Shown here in pieces: positions 51,872 to 60,581 of a stretch of 64,000 bases of DNA. The notes beneath the pieces are model-generated. The model worked only from the letters and a program-made list of their open reading frames with translations, made no database searches and was not told the DNA's origin. Location of the stretch: the NCBI GenBank assembly GCA_029817715.1, contig JARUPY010000524.1:62001-126000 (forward strand), read 5' to 3'. Origin of the DNA: Melastoma dodecandrum. Taxonomy: Eukaryota; Streptophyta; Magnoliopsida; Myrtales; Melastomataceae. Every line of letters starts with the position of its first letter. Within the stretch, counting starts at the first letter, position 1. The translations under genes were made by a program, and so were the position numbers.

Positions 51872-53035
51872 TCAGCAAAGTTCCGCGACGGGGTGGAGGT
51901 CAGGTGCGGCGGCACTCGTCCTGCACCTATCGGGTGACAGGTCCGCTACCTTCACTCGGTCGACGAAAGCTGTGGGGAGCGGCTCACCGAGCGCCGCCGC
52001 AGCGCAGATCCTGGCCATCGCCGGTCCTGCCTGTATCCCGTAGCCTCCGACCCCGGCGAGCCAGACGAAGCCGGGCTGGTCGGGGTCGCATCCGATCACT
52101 GGGCTGCGATCGGCGACGAAGGTCCGCAACCCGGCCCACTTCGATTTGATCCTGCCAGGATTGATGGTGGAGGCGTCGTCCAGGCGCTCCATCGTCAGCG
52201 CGACGTCCATCTCGTCCGGCACGGCATCGCACGGCTCGCTCGGAACCTCGTCGCAGGGCGAGACCATGAAACCCCCGGCCTCCGGCTCGATGAACACCCT
52301 CTCGTCGACCGTGCCGACATAGGGGAGGTGTCGGGCGTCGACTTTGGGGTCGACGAGCACGACGGTCCTCCGGAGCGCCCGCAGGCCGCACGGCAGCACC
52401 CCGGCCCGTTCGGCAACGTCGTCCGCCCAGGCTCCGGCGGCATTCACGATGCGGGAGCACTCCACCTCGGAGCCATCGGAGAGCGACGCTCGCCATGTCC
52501 CGTCCAGACGCTTCGCCGAAGACAGGTGAACGCCACGCATGACCTGGCCGCTCCTACCCCGAAGGGAGCGGAGGTAGCTCGAGTGGATGGCGTGGACGTC
52601 GAGGTCGAAGGCGTTCGGCTCGTACATGCCCGCGGTCCAACGACCGGGCCTGAGATGGGGCGCGATCGTCATGACCTCGTCCCCGTCGACCTTGCGGACG
52701 CTCGGCACCAACCGCTCGACGGCGGCTATGCGTCGATCGAGGGCCCCCTCCGTGCCGCGATCCGCGAGTATCAGGGCGCCCCGAGGCGCCCACAGGGACG
52801 CGTCGTCCCGTCCGGGGCCGCCCGCCTTCAGATAGGACGTCGACCAGACCGTCAGGGCGCGGATCGTCGCGTTCCCGTATCCTTCCATGGAGATCGCCGC
52901 GGAGCGGCCCGTGGTGTGGTACGCGAGTTGGGCCTCTCGTTCGAGCAGCAGCACGTCGCCGTGGGCGGCGAGTTCGCATGCGCTCGCCACGCCAGAAATG
53001 CCGCCACCGACGACCAGGAAGTCAAAGGTCCTCAT
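51872..53035 (-). CDS. FAD-dependent amino-acid oxidase/dehydrogenase (DAO family)
   Basis: About 387 aa. FAD-binding N terminus FDFLVVGGGISGVASACELA with GxGxxG and an acidic residue after the second strand (LLLEREA). The DAO-family C-terminal segment GVGGYGIQAGPAMARICAAA is present. Oxidises D-amino acids, glycine or sarcosine-type amines to imino acids, which RidA next door would hydrolyse. Starts at ATG 53035 with GGAGACG upstream. It ends 44 bases before ridA. Confidence 0.9.
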   Translation of the reverse strand: MRTFDFLVVGGGISGVASACELAAHGDVLLLEREAQLAYHTTGRSAAISMEGYGNATIRALTVWSTSYLKAGGPGRDDASLWAPRGALILADRGTEGALDRRIAAVERLVPSVRKVDGDEVMTIAPHLRPGRWTAGMYEPNAFDLDVHAIHSSYLRSLRGRSGQVMRGVHLSSAKRLDGTWRASLSDGSEVECSRIVNAAGAWADDVAERAGVLPCGLRALRRTVVLVDPKVDARHLPYVGTVDERVFIEPEAGGFMVSPCDEVPSEPCDAVPDEMDVALTMERLDDASTINPGRIKSKWAGLRTFVADRSPVIGCDPDQPGFVWLAGVGGYGIQAGPAMARICAAAALGEPLPTAFVDRVKVADLSPDRCRTSAAAPDLHPVAELC

Positions 53036-53079
53036 GATGTCACGTCTCCAGGGATGCGAACGGCAGATCCTCGGTCTGC

Positions 53080-54288
53080 TCATCGGGTCGCCGGGGCGAC
53101 CTGAGCGGCCTGAGACGGACGGCGTACGGCGAAGTTCAGGGCCACGTGGGCGGCCAAGCCGACGACCAAGCCCCAGAAGGCGGCGCCGAGCCCCAGGAAG
53201 GACGCGCCGGAGGCGGTGACGAGGAAGGTGAGGAGCGCGCCCTCCCTGGACCGCTCGTCCGACATGGCGTTCGTCAGGCCGTTCGCGATGGCGCCGAGCA
53301 GGGCCACGCCGGCCAGGGCCGCCACCATCGACTTCGGCAGGGCGCCGAACAGGCCCGCCAGCGTGGCGCCGAAGACACCCGCGACGATGTAGAAGGTCCC
53401 CAAGGCGACACCGGCGACGTATCTCCTGGCAGCGTCGGGGTGACACTCCTTGCCGGTGCAGATGGCCGCGGTAATGGCCGCGAGGTTCACGCCGTGGGCG
53501 CCGAACGGCGCGAGCGCCAGCGAGACGGCCGACGTCACCCAGACCAGCGGGTTCGCCGGCGTCTGATATCCGAAGGCGCGCAGCACGGCGACGCCGGGCA
53601 CGAACTGTCCCGTCAAGGTCACGACGGCGAGCGGGATTCCGAGGCTCGCGATGGTGGTCCAGGTGAACTCGGGTCGCGTGAGGACGGGCGTTGCCAGCTC
53701 GAGGCGCAGTCCGGACGCGTCGATCTGGCCGGCGAGCGAGGCGACGGCGAGCCCGACGATCAGCACAGCGGTGACGGCGCAGCGGGGCGAGACTCGCTTG
53801 AGGACGAGGTAGGCCACGAACATCGCGCCGACCACCGCCGCGTCCGACCTGAACGCCGGGAAGAGGTCGGCTCCGAACCTGAACAGGATGCCCGCCAGCA
53901 TGGCCGCAGCGATCGTCTTCGGGATCCTCGACATGGCGGCATCGAACAGCCCCGACAGTCCCAGCGCCGTCGAGACGCCGGCCGCGAAGACAAAGGCGCC
54001 GATGGCCTGCGGGTACGGAGTGTTCGGCAGGGCGAGGACGAGCAGCGCGGCGCCTGGAGTGGACCAGGCCGTTATCACCGGCGCGCGGTACGCGAGGCTG
54101 AGGACGATTGCGGCGACGCCCGAGCCGATCGAGATCGCCCCGATCCAGGACGACACGACGTCGTGCGGGAGGCCGGCGGCGGATGCGGCTTGGAAGACGA
54201 TGACGAGCGGGCCGGCGTACGAGACGATGACAGCTATCAGGCCGGCCACTATTGCGGATAGGGACATGTCCGCACCGAACGTCTTCAT
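53080..54288 (-). CDS. BenE-family proton symporter
   Basis: 402 aa with about 12 hydrophobic helices. Family features include ITAWSTPGAALLVLALPN, FGAHGVNLAAITAAICTGKE and PKSMVAALAGVALLGAIANG. The family name comes from benzoate:H+ symport, but members also sit in amino-acid clusters, so the substrate here may be the amine or amino acid processed by the downstream enzymes. First gene of the leftward set, divergent from mocR with about 105 bases between. Confidence 0.88.
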   Translation of the reverse strand: MKTFGADMSLSAIVAGLIAVIVSYAGPLVIVFQAASAAGLPHDVVSSWIGAISIGSGVAAIVLSLAYRAPVITAWSTPGAALLVLALPNTPYPQAIGAFVFAAGVSTALGLSGLFDAAMSRIPKTIAAAMLAGILFRFGADLFPAFRSDAAVVGAMFVAYLVLKRVSPRCAVTAVLIVGLAVASLAGQIDASGLRLELATPVLTRPEFTWTTIASLGIPLAVVTLTGQFVPGVAVLRAFGYQTPANPLVWVTSAVSLALAPFGAHGVNLAAITAAICTGKECHPDAARRYVAGVALGTFYIVAGVFGATLAGLFGALPKSMVAALAGVALLGAIANGLTNAMSDERSREGALLTFLVTASGASFLGLGAAFWGLVVGLAAHVALNFAVRRPSQAAQVAPATR

Positions 54289-54393
54289 GACTACCTCGCG
54301 GTTGTTTCGTCGGGTGCAGGCCTATTGACCCGGCCAACCATGCGATAGACACAGATGTCCTGGATGCGATGGACACAGTTCCGGAGGAGCGGG

Positions 54394-55839
54394 ATGGGTC
54401 ACGGCCGACGTACCAAATATGCAGAGATCGCGGACCGGCTGGCGGACGCGATCATGTTGGGCGCCTATGCCGACGGCGACCGCCTACCTTCCGTGCGCGA
54501 GACGATGTCGGCCGATGGCGTGAGCCAAGCGACGGCGATCCGCGCAATGCTGGAACTCGAGGGTCGAGGCCTCGCGGCGTCCCGACCGAGATCCGGATTC
54601 TTCGCGAGGCGCCCGGCCCGGGTCTGTCCGTCGGCCGCCCGCGGCTTCCCGGCGATCCCGGCCGCGACCGACACGTCGCCGTGTCCCTACTCCGTCGACG
54701 TCCTGGGGCTGGCGACCGAGATGTTCGACGCATTCCGGACTCCGGGCCTTGTCGCGCTCGGCGCGGCCGAGTTGGACAGGACGCTCCTGCCGACTGCCGA
54801 GGTGGCGGCGGCCGGCCAGCGGGCGATCCGGAGGGCGGGCGCACACATGCTGGCCACGCCAGGCCCGTTCGGGGTCATGGCCCTCCGGCAGGCGATCGCG
54901 CGCCTGCTGCCGCGTCGCGGGATCTCCGCGTCGGCCGACGAGGTCGTGGTGACGGCGGGCGAGACCGACGCCATGGCGCTCGCGCTCCGGGCCGTGACGA
55001 GGCCAGGCGGCACGATCGCGGTGGAGTCCCCCACCTACTACGGGATCTTGCAGGAGGCCGAGTTGGCCGGCTTGGCCGTCGTGGAGGTCTCGACACATCC
55101 GACGACAGGCATCGACGTCGACGACCTCCTCAGGATCGCCGATGCCATGCGCATCGATGCCGTCATCCTCAACCCGACTTTTGAAAACCCGTTCGGCTGC
55201 TGCATGGAGCCCTACGCGCTCCGAGCCGTCGCGGAGGCGATGGTCTCGCGTCGTATCCCGATCATCGAGGACGACGTCTACAGCGAATTGAGTTTCCGGC
55301 CGTCCTCGCCACGTGCGCTCGCCAGCTTCGACCCGACTGGCAACACGATCTACTGCGCCTCGTTCTCCAAGGTCATCTCGCCCGGGTTGCGCGTCGGCTG
55401 GTGCGTCCCCGGACGGTTCAAGGAGGCGGTTTTTGAGCTCCAGAGGCGAAGGGCGGCGACGGTTTCGTCCTATGCGCAGCACGTCCTGGCGGAGTACCTG
55501 CCCGGCAGGCGCTTCAACCGCCACGTCGTGGCCCTCCGCGGGCTGTTCGCCAAGCAGAAGCCGGCCTTCAGACAGATGGTGCGTGACGCCTTCCCTGCAG
55601 GCACTTCGGTCACCGACCCGCAGGGCGGGTTCCTATATTGGATCGAGGTGCCGGAGCCCTTCGACGCGATGAGGTTCTACCAGACCGCGCTCGACGCCCG
55701 AATATCGATAGCGCCCGGTCCCGTGTTCTCCGCGAGCGGTCGTTTCGACCGCTCGTTCAGGATCAGCCTCGGACGCAGGATGACGCCGGAGGTGCAGCGA
55801 TCAATCGCGCAACTCGGCCATCTGGCGCATCGCGCGTAG
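54394..55839 (+). CDS. MocR/GabR-type regulator (GntR HTH fused to aminotransferase)
   Basis: 481 aa. The N-terminal GntR winged helix (YAEIADRLADAIMLGAYADG) joins a fold type I aminotransferase-like domain with PLP lysine K326 in ASFSKVISPGLRVGW. Such proteins use PLP and an amino compound as effectors and usually regulate the divergent operon, here BenE-DAO-RidA-Alr-SHMT. GGAGGAG lies directly upstream of ATG 54394. The frame is intact. Confidence 0.93.
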   Translation: MGHGRRTKYAEIADRLADAIMLGAYADGDRLPSVRETMSADGVSQATAIRAMLELEGRGLAASRPRSGFFARRPARVCPSAARGFPAIPAATDTSPCPYSVDVLGLATEMFDAFRTPGLVALGAAELDRTLLPTAEVAAAGQRAIRRAGAHMLATPGPFGVMALRQAIARLLPRRGISASADEVVVTAGETDAMALALRAVTRPGGTIAVESPTYYGILQEAELAGLAVVEVSTHPTTGIDVDDLLRIADAMRIDAVILNPTFENPFGCCMEPYALRAVAEAMVSRRIPIIEDDVYSELSFRPSSPRALASFDPTGNTIYCASFSKVISPGLRVGWCVPGRFKEAVFELQRRRAATVSSYAQHVLAEYLPGRRFNRHVVALRGLFAKQKPAFRQMVRDAFPAGTSVTDPQGGFLYWIEVPEPFDAMRFYQTALDARISIAPGPVFSASGRFDRSFRISLGRRMTPEVQRSIAQLGHLAHRA

Positions 55840-55849
55840 AGATGCTCCG

Positions 55850-55975
55850 ATCGAAGTCATCGCGGATCGGGACTGCATCGATCCGGTCTAGCGCCATGGT
55901 AGGATCGAGTGCGGCCAGCTTTCCGGGATCGAAAATGTTCAGGGGATCGAACGCCGCCTCAGCTCGACTTTGGCC
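55850..55975 (-). pseudogene. C-terminal tail of an FAD-linked oxidase (GlcD/VAO type)
   Basis: Reading leftward from about 55960, the frame gives EAAFDPLNIFDPGKLAALDP, the characteristic end of FAD_binding_4/C-terminal oxidases (DPxxILNPGK). No upstream part of the gene exists. The tail overlaps the region just after mocR and is cut off on its 5' side near 55975. A deletion or the nearby IS insertion may have removed the rest. 55976-56316 holds no other recognised gene. Confidence 0.5.
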
Positions 55976-56390
55976 TTTTCAAGCGGCGGCGCAGAGGGCG
56001 TAGGCCCAGGCCTGCAGCAGCCTGAAGGGGACTTTCCGCCGATCGGTTCGCCGCCATGATGTTGGAAATGCTATTCGCGCCAGATCGCGCGGCGGACAGC
56101 CGCGAGGGCGTCGGAGAAGGTCGGGCAGGTCTTGGAGTACGGTAAGCGTCGCTCCGCCCCCACCTTCCGGGGCCTCGTTCGGCGCTCGATGATCGGAGCC
56201 GAAGGAGACTTCGATCCCTGTCTATGCCTGATGGGGTGGACGGCCCCGACTATCGGCATCGATATGCCAAGATGCGGTCGTTCATCTCCCCATCAGCAGG
56301 AGCCGTCCATGGCAAAGTGAAGTGGACCCCGTTTTTGGGACCGGGGCTAAGTTTGAGGTCGGCCGCTCCGTTGGGTACACGGAGCGAGCG

Positions 56391-56681
56391 ATGACGAAGA
56401 AGACGCGACGGAAGATTGATGCAACGCTGAAGGCGAAGATCGCCTTGGAGGCGGTGCGCGAGCAGGCGACGGTGGCCGAGTTGGCGCAGCGCTACGAGGT
56501 TCACCCGAACCAGATCTCCGCTTGGAAGACGCAGCTTGTGGATCAGTCCGCCCGCGCCTTCGATCCCAATGCGGGTATCGGTGCCGAGAAGGTGGCGCAG
56601 AAGCAGGTGGACGATCTTTACGCCAAGATCGGCCAACTCACGGTAGAGCGAGATTGTTTAGCCAGGAGGTCCGGGCGATGA
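56391..56681 (+). CDS. IS3 transposase OrfA (helix-turn-helix)
   Basis: 96 aa. It opens TKKTRRKIDATLKAKIALEA and contains the HTH AELAQRYEVHPNQISAWKTQ plus a C-terminal leucine-zipper-like coiled coil (KVAQKQVDDLYAKIGQLTVE). OrfA binds the IS ends. Its last four bases overlap orfB's ATG, and the orfB frame is open upstream to 56522, which would allow a -1 frameshift fusion as in other IS3 elements. Confidence 0.88.
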   Translation: MTKKTRRKIDATLKAKIALEAVREQATVAELAQRYEVHPNQISAWKTQLVDQSARAFDPNAGIGAEKVAQKQVDDLYAKIGQLTVERDCLARRSGR

Positions 56682-57619
56682 GCGCCCCGGACCGTCGAGG
56701 GCTGCTCGATCTCTCGCACGAGAGCTTGTCGGTCCGGCGCCAGTGCGAACTGGTCGGCGTGACGCGCTCAGGCGTGTATCGGGTCAGGCCGCTGGCGGAC
56801 GACGACGATCTCGCCCTCCTGAAGCGCCTCGACCAACTCTTCACGGAGCGGCCGTTCTACGGCTCGCGCCGCATGACGCTGCAGCTTCGTCAGGAGGGCC
56901 ACGATATCAACCGCAAGCGCGTGCAGCGCCTGATGCGCCAGATGGGCATTGTCGCGCTCGGCCCGAAGCCGAACACGTCGAAACCGGCACCGGGGCACAA
57001 GATCTACCCCTATCTGCTGCGTGATCTGAAGATCGAGCGGCCGAACCATGTCTGGTGCGCCGACATCACCTATCTGCCGATCGGCGACGGGTTTTTTTAT
57101 CTCGTAGCCGTCATGGATTGGGCCAGCCGGGCTGTTCTGTCTTGGCGCTTGTCGAACACGATGGACGCCGCGTTCTGCGTCGCGGCCCTCGACGACGCGC
57201 TCGCCCGTCACGGCCGGCCCGAGATCTTCAATACCGACCAGGGCAGCCGGTTCACTGGGCGCGACTTCACCCGCCGGCTCGGCCAATCCGGCATCCGCAT
57301 CTCGATGGACGGACGCGGGCGCTGGATGGACAACGTGTTCATCGAGCGGCTGTGGCGCTCGCTCAAGCACGAGGATGTCGACCTCAAGGGCTACGCCGAC
57401 GGCCGCGAGGCCAGGGTCGGCATCGCGGCCTGGATCATGTTCTACAACACAGAGCGCTTTCACCAGGCCCTCGGAAACCGCACGCCCATGCGCATCTGGC
57501 GCGAGGGTACCGCGACCGCGCCTGCATCGGGCCCTGGGGCTGTGGAGATGATGGACAACGCTGACGCGCTGACCACATCTCCACAGCAGCAGCGGACAAC
57601 GGCCTCTTTGGCCGCATAA
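56678..57619 (+). CDS. IS3 transposase OrfB (DDE integrase)
   Basis: 313 aa from ATG 56678. The HTH_21 segment (ERPFYGSRRMTLQLRQEGHD) precedes an rve integrase core. The catalytic triad appears as D in CADITYLP, D in NTDQGSRFTG and E in FIERLWRSLKHED with the downstream K/R. Catalyses IS3 transposition as an OrfAB fusion made by frameshifting. No lesion seen. Confidence 0.92.
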   Translation: MSAPDRRGLLDLSHESLSVRRQCELVGVTRSGVYRVRPLADDDDLALLKRLDQLFTERPFYGSRRMTLQLRQEGHDINRKRVQRLMRQMGIVALGPKPNTSKPAPGHKIYPYLLRDLKIERPNHVWCADITYLPIGDGFFYLVAVMDWASRAVLSWRLSNTMDAAFCVAALDDALARHGRPEIFNTDQGSRFTGRDFTRRLGQSGIRISMDGRGRWMDNVFIERLWRSLKHEDVDLKGYADGREARVGIAAWIMFYNTERFHQALGNRTPMRIWREGTATAPASGPGAVEMMDNADALTTSPQQQRTTASLAA

Positions 57620-57853
57620 GAGGGATGGCTGACGAGCGGGCGATCTCCAATCAGCAGACCGCACTCGGTGGTCCTACCGACAGGGTCCACATCACTCGAA
57701 GAGCACGGCCAATCTGTTCGACGGTCCATCGCGCCCGGGTGCCCCATGTCGAGATCGGCTTCGGCCCAGCCCCGCGGGCCGAGGCGCCACGCCAAATCTC
57801 CATAGCCAGCGCCCGGCCGCACCGCCCGCCCATCACCCCGCGGTTTCGTCCCC

Positions 57854-57925
57854 TGGAGGTTTTCGGACGCCGGCCCCCGGCCCAGCCGCGCCGTCGCGCA
57901 GGGGCCGGCATCCGAAAAACCTTCA
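57854..57925. repeat. Palindromic repeat element, copy 2 (inverted)
   Basis: Arms at about 57854-57871 and 57907-57925 pair as reverse complements with two mismatches and a one-base bulge. Read on the minus strand it is nearly identical to 22943-23015. It lies between the IS3 element and the primase gene. The remainder of 57696-58182 shows no gene. Confidence 0.75.
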
Positions 57926-58182
57926 CATCACGTGACGGCCGCAGAGCCGTCAGGGGCGATGCTCTTAGAGGCGCAACGGCGGCATCGTGGGGAGAGGGTG
58001 TCGTGGCTGCGCGACAAACTTCCTGGACTCACAGCGCTTGCGCCAATTCCCGCGCGTCCGGCGCCCGCTGGGGCCTATCGGCGGGGAGAGGGTGCGACTG
58101 CACCCCCTCATTCTCGTTTGCCGCCTCGGGGGCTCCCGCTCGATCGAAGACCCATCCCGGCATGATGTCGAGGTCGTCATGC

Positions 58183-58689
58183 CTACGCTGCGAGAGCATC
58201 AGCATCCGCCTCCCTGATCCGGTACACCCGGCCGTCGCTCATTCGGCTTCCGCCCGCGATGATGTACGAGCCTTGCCCCCTAATATCGATGCCGGGCCAA
58301 GCCCCGTTGAAGGTCTTCAGCGGGCGCCCGTTGAGGCGGAAGAGGTGATGAATGCCGGCGTTGGGCGTGTCGACGACCATGCACCCCGGCGGCAGGCGGA
58401 AGCCCTCGGCCTCCAATTGTCTCATGGAAGCGAGGCCATCCTTCTCGACATGGTGCTGATCCACATCGAAGCAGCCGAGGTCCGAGCGCGAACCCATGGG
58501 GAGCCCGATCATCGCCCGCGGCCAGCATTGCCACCATCCCTTGATAGTGTCGGTGTCGATCGAAGCGACGTTTAGGTTGTCTCGGATAAAGGGGTGCTTG
58601 GCCTTGAGGCCGCCAGGGATCGCCGGGAACACCGGATACCCCATGCCGGCCCACCAGAGGGCTACGTCGAGCATAGCGAGGTCGCTCAA
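58183..58689 (-). CDS. Bifunctional DNA primase/polymerase N-terminal domain protein
   Basis: 168 aa covering one prim-pol domain. The expected metal-binding acidic pair is in CFDVDQHH, the histidine in GIHHLF and the nucleotide-binding segment in DIRGQGSYIIAGGS. Such proteins start DNA synthesis for phages and integrative elements, usually with a helicase; none follows here. Start overlaps the stop of the upstream hypothetical gene (58686-58689). Ends at a TAG shortly after the domain, so it may be truncated. Confidence 0.75.
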   Translation of the reverse strand: MSDLAMLDVALWWAGMGYPVFPAIPGGLKAKHPFIRDNLNVASIDTDTIKGWWQCWPRAMIGLPMGSRSDLGCFDVDQHHVEKDGLASMRQLEAEGFRLPPGCMVVDTPNAGIHHLFRLNGRPLKTFNGAWPGIDIRGQGSYIIAGGSRMSDGRVYRIREADADALAA

Positions 58690-59042
58690 GCCGCCACCTC
58701 CATCTCGGCCGCGGCCATTGCCATGCTGGCCTCGGTCGGCTCAAGCTCCGTGATCACCCGGAAGTCCTTCGGCATGATCACGACGCGGTTGACGATGCAG
58801 AACGGCACCCCGACGCGGCGTAGCTCGCCCATTAGGCCGGCGCTGAGCCGGGAGGCAGGCCAGAGGTGCCCGAAGCCAAGCCGGCGCTCCATCATACGCG
58901 CCTCAAGCTCTGTGGCGTGGGGCTCCATGATGTCATAGGTGCTATCGAAGGCGAGGACCCGGATGCCGGATCGATAGTCGTACAGCTCTTTTGAGCTGAT
59001 ATGCCCCTTGCTTCGAGGGGCGAAGGTGTGTATGGTTGCCAT
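58686..59042 (-). CDS. Hypothetical phage-element protein
   Basis: 118 aa, no recognised domain. It has a basic N terminus (ATIHTFAPRSKGHISSKELY) and a middle part rich in R and E (ELEARMMERRLGFGHLWPAS). Four-base overlap with the primase gene indicates one operon. Start ATG 59042 follows a 26-base hairpin (59069-59094). Confidence 0.6.
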   Translation of the reverse strand: MATIHTFAPRSKGHISSKELYDYRSGIRVLAFDSTYDIMEPHATELEARMMERRLGFGHLWPASRLSAGLMGELRRVGVPFCIVNRVVIMPKDFRVITELEPTEASMAMAAAEMEVAA

Positions 59043-59068
59043 GTAGTTAGATGAACCCGTTTGTTAGA

Positions 59069-59094
59069 CCGCCAGCCGCAAACTGGCGGTTTTT
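59069..59094 (+). terminator. Intrinsic terminator on the plus strand
   Basis: Seven-base stem CCGCCAG/CTGGCGG with a seven-base loop followed by TTTTT on the plus strand. All surrounding genes are on the minus strand, so it would end a transcript running opposite to them, or insulate the element. On the minus strand the T-run precedes the stem and is not a terminator. Confidence 0.75.
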
Positions 59095-59108
59095 CTTTGT
59101 CCCATCTT

Positions 59109-59465
59109 TCAAATCTCGATGCCGAGATGTTCCAAGTATATGGCCTTGATAGCCTTCTGCTTATCTTCGCCCTTGAAGCTCTCCGCGAGTCTCATCTGTC
59201 CGCGGAAGCGGTCCATATCGATTTCGCCTCGCGGTTCGACTTTGGCTTGTTCGGGCTCGACGGGTGTGACCCGCTTGGTTCGGCCGAACTGGTCGCGGGT
59301 GATCTCGACCAGCGGAGCGGTGGTGCAGTGAGTTGGGATCGGCTCCAGCGGAACCTCATCGTCGATTACCAGCTCACCAGCGCGGCGAGCACGGAAGAGG
59401 GCGCTGCGGGCAGCCTGATCCGGGGCTTCCGAGGCCATACGACGAAACTGAGCTTCGGTCGGCAT
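59109..59465 (-). CDS. Hypothetical phage-element protein
   Basis: 118 aa, charged, from ATG 59465, which overlaps the upstream stop (TGATG). Segments such as AQFRRMASEAPDQAARSALF and RGEIDMDRFRGQMRLAESFK suggest a helical soluble protein. Function unknown. Part of the leftward set with the AlpA-like gene and primase. Confidence 0.6.
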   Translation of the reverse strand: MPTEAQFRRMASEAPDQAARSALFRARRAGELVIDDEVPLEPIPTHCTTAPLVEITRDQFGRTKRVTPVEPEQAKVEPRGEIDMDRFRGQMRLAESFKGEDKQKAIKAIYLEHLGIEI

Positions 59466-59752
59466 CAGGCGGCCTCCTCGGCGAGGTCGGTGCCATCGTC
59501 GGGCGTTCCAGCAATGAACGCCTTCCAGTCGTCTCGATGGACGCAACGGCTGCCGCCGATTTTCCGAGTTTTGAGTATGCCGGCCGCAGCGTAGCGAAGG
59601 AGGGAAGCGTAAGACCATGGGCAGTGGTTCGGCATATCCCTTAGGCGCTCGACTTCAGCGGCAAACAATGAGCGCTTTGCCGATCGCTCGGCCCGGCGCG
59701 CCGGGCGGTTCTTCACCCTCTCTGTTTCAGAGGTGATGTTTGGTTTCATCAT
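59465..59752 (-). CDS. AlpA/excisionase-like DNA-binding protein
   Basis: 95 aa. The C-terminal half (WSYASLLRYAAAGILKTRKI followed by GGSRCVHRDDWKAFI) has the MerR-like winged-helix pattern of excisionases and AlpA regulators, in which a helix ending in a turn is followed by a beta-wing and a D-W/F helix. Two adjacent ATGs (59752 and 59749) follow GGAGA. Such proteins direct excision or regulate prophage genes. No integrase is visible in the window. Confidence 0.65.
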   Translation of the reverse strand: MMKPNITSETERVKNRPARRAERSAKRSLFAAEVERLRDMPNHCPWSYASLLRYAAAGILKTRKIGGSRCVHRDDWKAFIAGTPDDGTDLAEEAA

Positions 59753-60148
59753 GGTAGTATCTCCGGGTTGGTTGAAGACAAATTCAGCAGATTACTTAGC
59801 CATCTTGCCATGGCTCTAGTTTAACTAACGACTCGCTAGCGGAAATCGGTGACTCCGGCTCTTCATCTCCGCCGTTCTGCGGCGAGACACTGCAAGCGCG
59901 GTCATCACGGACCGCTGAACCGCTGCTATTCCGGTGCCGTTCGTGTCTTCGTGGTTTCGTCCGGCTCCAAAAGGATGTGCTTTGAGCCGTCATTGTGCAA
60001 GTAAGCGAGTTTCCACGCCAAAATTCGCACCAAATTTTGGCCAGGATTTCGATTTCAGGCGGAGTGTATATTCTACACTTCTATGAGAGTGCTTTACGAG
60101 GGAACGCACTCTCACCGATGACGGCATGTTGCTTCTTTGCAACACCCG
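59753..60148. other. Intergenic stretch in the phage scrap
   Basis: About 395 bases with only a doubtful 65-codon leftward frame (59993-59796) that is rich in S, R and E and has no relatives I recognise. The leftward promoter for the AlpA-primase set is expected here. Confidence 0.35.
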
Positions 60149-60442
60149 TCAAGAACGCGAAAAAAATTTCCCGGAGCGGTCTTCCAAGCCCGAGAACCTG
60201 TCAGCCCGGCTCCGTAGACGGACCCCGACGCCAGCGTCACCAGCGGGCAGGAATTCGACACCGGCCATCTCCAGCGCTGCACGGATGCGCTGGACCGCGT
60301 CGGAGGACACGGATCGTCGCTCTCGCTCGAAGTCAACTACGGTGGACAGCCCTAACCCAGCGGCCCCTGCTAGGTCGCCTTGAGTGATGTCGAGAAGCGC
60401 GCGAGCGGCGCGGGCTTGGGCGGGCGTCATAGTCCTCAACAT
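60149..60442 (-). CDS. XRE-type repressor
   Basis: 97 aa from ATG 60442. Helix-turn-helix: ARALLDITQGDLAGAAGLGL followed by STVVDFERERR, then a short helical tail ending GVEFLPAG, the pattern of small phage or toxin-antitoxin-associated repressors. The upstream ATG 60472 lies inside an operator-like palindrome, so the shorter start is preferred. Divergent from the 60582 gene with two palindromes between. Confidence 0.8.
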   Translation of the reverse strand: MLRTMTPAQARAARALLDITQGDLAGAAGLGLSTVVDFERERRSVSSDAVQRIRAALEMAGVEFLPAGDAGVGVRLRSRADRFSGLEDRSGKFFSRS

Positions 60443-60446
60443 TTTT

Positions 60447-60470
60447 GGTTGACACGTTCCACGGTCAACC
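60447..60470. promoter_or_regulatory. Operator-like inverted repeat
   Basis: Arms GGTTGAC and GTCAACC with a ten-base spacer, immediately upstream of the XRE gene. A likely autoregulatory site for that repressor. Confidence 0.55.
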
Positions 60471-60479
60471 ATAAGCCTA

Positions 60480-60496
60480 TCAACATTAAATGTTGA
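60480..60496. promoter_or_regulatory. Operator-like perfect palindrome
   Basis: TCAACATTAAATGTTGA is a perfect 8-base inverted repeat around a central A. It shares CAACAT with the start region of the XRE gene (60438-60443) and lies between the divergent promoters. Confidence 0.6.
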
Positions 60497-60581
60497 TCAC
60501 AGGCAAGCTAAAGCACGCTTTCGCGTGAACGGCAGAGCCGTGTCTTCGCTCACAAGGTTAGCGCTCGAAGGGCCGCGAGAG

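Larger units (their letters stand above)
56317..57695 (+). mobile_element. IS3-family insertion sequence
   Basis: About 1.38 kb with two overlapping ORFs in the usual 0/-1 arrangement. The terminal inverted repeats 56317-56342 and 57670-57695 match at roughly 19 of 26 positions, each starting GTGA and sharing GTGGACCC. No 3-4 base target duplication is seen (left flank ends CAAA, right flank begins TCGA). The transposase appears intact, so the element may be mobile or recently arrived. It sits beside the phage scrap at 57.9-61.4 kb. Confidence 0.85.
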
